A DNA stretch of 7,170 nucleotides from JADZGC01 sp964613485 (GTDB lineage: Bacteria; Patescibacteriota; Saccharimonadia; CAILAD01; GCA-016700035), in NCBI GenBank assembly GCA_964613485.1, contig CAZTHB010000032.1:1-7170 (forward strand), given 5' to 3'. The notes below the pieces were generated by a model that saw only the letters and a list, made by a program, of their open reading frames with translations, had not been told where the DNA came from and did not search any database. Made by a program: the position numbers and the translations under genes. This document shows, one piece after another, positions 5,867 to 7,170 of this stretch. Each line of letters begins with the position of its first letter. The first letter of the stretch is position 1.

Positions 5867-6535
5867 ATGCAAGGGACTCATGACGATGCAGCCAGTCCAT
5901 TCCTCACCTGCAACCATCCGATCATGGATCTTTCGGAAGTACTCGGTGTCGTCCCGCTCACAGTGATGAATGTCACTGGTGGCAATCGCCGACTCAAGTT
6001 CATCGAGATCGTGTACGGCGCGGACGGACAACCAGTCCAGTCCCAGCTCTACACCGAGGACGTGCCCAGCTCCAACAACTCAATGCCAACAGCCAAGACA
6101 GCAACCACTCAAACCACGAAGCGTTCGCGGACAAAGCGCAGCGGCAAGTCTGCTGCAGATCCCAGTCCTCGAAAGCGTGATGCGGGTCGTACGCGAGTAA
6201 GCCGCAACGGTGACTTGAAGAGATTCATCGCCTCCCTTCCCGCGCCCAGGGAGAGGCCAGACCTCAAGGGGACGCGCTGGAGTGACGTTTTGATTAGCAG
6301 CTGGCTCCCTGAGGCGATTTCTTCGGGATCACGACAAACTCGCAGCAAGGCACTCCACCCACTCGACCGTGCCAATGTGCATACTGTCGGCCAGCTCCGC
6401 AACATGCGTGTATCCGAGCTACTTGCGCTCCCAGGAATGGGTGAAGGCGGCGTAACCTACCTCGCACGCGAACTCGCCTTTTATGGCCTACACTTCAAGC
6501 CCGAACCCAAGATCAAGCCAACCAGCAGCGATTGA
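5867..6535 (+). CDS. Uncharacterised protein with C-terminal helix-hairpin-helix domain like RNA polymerase alpha-CTD
   Basis: This 222-aa protein has three parts. Residues 1-65 are a small domain I do not recognise (VLGVVPLTVMNVTGGNRR, LKFIEIVYGADG). Residues about 70-130 are a basic, Ser/Thr/Lys/Arg-rich linker (TKRSRTKRSGK). Residues about 161-210 resemble the alpha-CTD (NVHTVGQLRNMRVSELLALP, GMGEGGVTYLARELAFYGL), with the GMG hairpin. Aligned by eye, E. coli DNA-contact residues Arg265 and Asn268 correspond to Lys161 and His164. It is probably a DNA-binding or polymerase-associated protein; the function is inference. The frame is open back to an ATG at 5792, but that would include the promoter. 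The ATG at 5867 is preceded by GAGGT (5858-5862) and lies 39 bases from the -10. An intrinsic terminator follows the stop directly, so the gene is transcribed alone. Confidence 0.85.
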   Translation: MQGTHDDAASPFLTCNHPIMDLSEVLGVVPLTVMNVTGGNRRLKFIEIVYGADGQPVQSQLYTEDVPSSNNSMPTAKTATTQTTKRSRTKRSGKSAADPSPRKRDAGRTRVSRNGDLKRFIASLPAPRERPDLKGTRWSDVLISSWLPEAISSGSRQTRSKALHPLDRANVHTVGQLRNMRVSELLALPGMGEGGVTYLARELAFYGLHFKPEPKIKPTSSD

Positions 6536-6541
6536 TCTTCT

Positions 6542-6575
6542 GCCTCCGATTCAACTTCTGGATCGGAGGCTTTTT
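6542..6575 (+). terminator. Intrinsic terminator after the first alpha-CTD-like gene
   Basis: A perfect 9-bp stem, GCCTCCGAT (6542-6550) with ATCGGAGGC (6562-6570), an 11-base loop and then TTTTTATT. It starts 6 bases after the TGA stop. The next promoter's -35 box begins one base after the five-T run. Confidence 0.95.
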
Positions 6576-6576
6576 A

Positions 6577-6605
6577 TTGACTTTCATGCACTATTTCAGT
6601 ATCCT
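6577..6605 (+). promoter_or_regulatory. Sigma-70-type promoter of the second alpha-CTD-like gene
   Basis: TTGACT (6577-6582), a 17-base spacer and TATCCT (6600-6605). The distance from the -10 to the chosen start codon is 38 bases, against 39 for the first gene. The spacer end and flanks (TTTCAG before, CAC after the -10) are identical to those at 5799-5830, which suggests duplication. The -10 is weaker than in the first copy. Confidence 0.75.
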
Positions 6606-6631
6606 CACTGCATTCCATTTTGCACCTATCC

Positions 6632-6637
6632 GAGGAG
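6632..6637 (+). promoter_or_regulatory. Ribosome binding site that points to a TTG start
   Basis: GAGGAG ends 6 bases before an in-frame TTG at 6644-6646. The first in-frame ATG (6656) would be 18 bases away, too far for normal initiation. Confidence 0.75.
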
Positions 6638-6643
6638 AAAACG

Positions 6644-7170
6644 TTGGATATCTACATGATTGATTTCAAGTGCTCGGTGACAATGCCTGATGCAGAGTCA
6701 GCAAGCAAGCTGCGATCCGATCTCATCGAATATGCATCAAAGGGCCCTGCACTCGGTGTCATGCACCTTGCCGCCAGCAGTACCGCGACGAGCCCCAGAC
6801 ATGTATCAGTGGAGTACTTGAAGGCATTCCGCGATCTGATCACGGCGAGCACAGGTCGCCTTGAGCTCACGAAGCTCATCATCGAAGCCAACCCATCGAG
6901 TATCGAGGCACTTACTTGTTACGTACTCGAGGCGCAGCTCAGTGCTCACTTGCAAGAGCGGATCGTCCCAGATCAAGCGGATGCAGTTAATGAATATCTA
7001 CGCGCACCCATTTCCGAGCTCTTCGGAGAGTCAGACTCTCAGCGAGCGATGAACATCACCTGCATCTTGGAGGCAAATGGCATCACTACCATCAGTGAGC
7101 TTGTTCAGTGGTCCTCAAGCGACATCATGTCGCTGCACGGCATTGGCGGAGCATCTCTTGGCATGATTCG
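6644..7170 (+). CDS. Uncharacterised protein with alpha-CTD-like C-terminal domain (3' end cut by window edge)
   Basis: The frame is open for 175 codons to the right edge with no stop. From TTG the protein begins MDIYMIDFKC. Residues 1-118 are mainly helical by appearance and unlike the first gene's N-terminus (EYLKAFRDLITASTGRLELT, ALTCYVLEAQLSAHLQE); I do not recognise this region. Residues 122-176 are a clear alpha-CTD-like helix-hairpin-helix: ISELF, SQRAMN, GITTISELVQWSSSDIMSL, GIGGASLGMI. Arg134, Asn137 and Ser171 match E. coli alpha Arg265, Asn268 and Ser299, which contact DNA, so DNA binding is plausible. The true RNA polymerase alpha subunit is excluded because the N-terminal domain is different. 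The TTG start is chosen from the Shine-Dalgarno spacing; an ATG at 6656 is the alternative. It has its own promoter and is separated from the first gene by a terminator. Confidence 0.85.
   Translation, partial: MDIYMIDFKCSVTMPDAESASKLRSDLIEYASKGPALGVMHLAASSTATSPRHVSVEYLKAFRDLITASTGRLELTKLIIEANPSSIEALTCYVLEAQLSAHLQERIVPDQADAVNEYLRAPISELFGESDSQRAMNITCILEANGITTISELVQWSSSDIMSLHGIGGASLGMI

Noticed and set aside
5780..6031. 83-codon minus-strand frame over the divergent promoter and first alpha-CTD-like gene
   Set aside because: It runs antisense through both promoters and the start of a better supported gene, with no recognisable domain.

Overview
The window looks like bacterial chromosome from the Candidate Phyla Radiation (Patescibacteria), most likely Saccharibacteria. 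Grounds: a ribosomal protein L32 without its zinc cysteines, a membrane protein family I associate with CPR genomes directly upstream of ruvX, an rpmF-to-rnc neighbourhood that lacks the fatty-acid genes (plsX, fab, acpP) usually found there, and very tight gene packing. TGA works as an ordinary stop at several ATGA junctions, which argues against the CPR lineages that read UGA as glycine. The phylum call is inference; no marker gene allows placement here.

Layout. Positions 1-5628 form one leftward (minus-strand) gene train, read from right to left: rpmF (L32), nusB, a Nudix hydrolase, rnc (RNase III), an unrecognised 327-aa protein, a single-pass membrane protein interrupted by 100 N, ruvX/yqgF, and mltG, which runs off the left edge. 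ATGA stop/start overlaps occur at Nudix-rnc, membrane protein-ruvX and ruvX-mltG. NusB and Nudix overlap by about 257 bp. Several members belong to ribosome and rRNA production (L32, NusB, RNase III, RuvX/YqgF), while the last genes face the envelope (membrane protein, peptidoglycan lytic transglycosylase). A good promoter (TTGTCT, 17 bp, extended TATACT) sits upstream of rpmF, followed by a leader of about 125 nt with three consecutive hairpins.

From about 5799 rightward the strand switches. A textbook promoter (TTGACT, 17 bp, TATAAT) drives a 222-aa protein that ends in a helix-hairpin-helix domain like the RNA polymerase alpha C-terminal domain (alpha-CTD). An intrinsic terminator follows, then a second promoter clearly related to the first, then a second gene with an alpha-CTD-like end, cut by the right edge and probably starting at TTG. 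These two genes are the least explained and most interesting part of the window: two successive, separately transcribed proteins with unrelated N-termini, alpha-CTD-like C-termini and near-copy promoters, the first divergent from and back-to-back with the ribosomal operon promoter.

There is no tRNA, rRNA, CRISPR array or mobile element that I can see. No stretch longer than 300 bases lacks a gene; the largest intergenic space (5629-5866) holds the divergent promoters and the rpmF leader.
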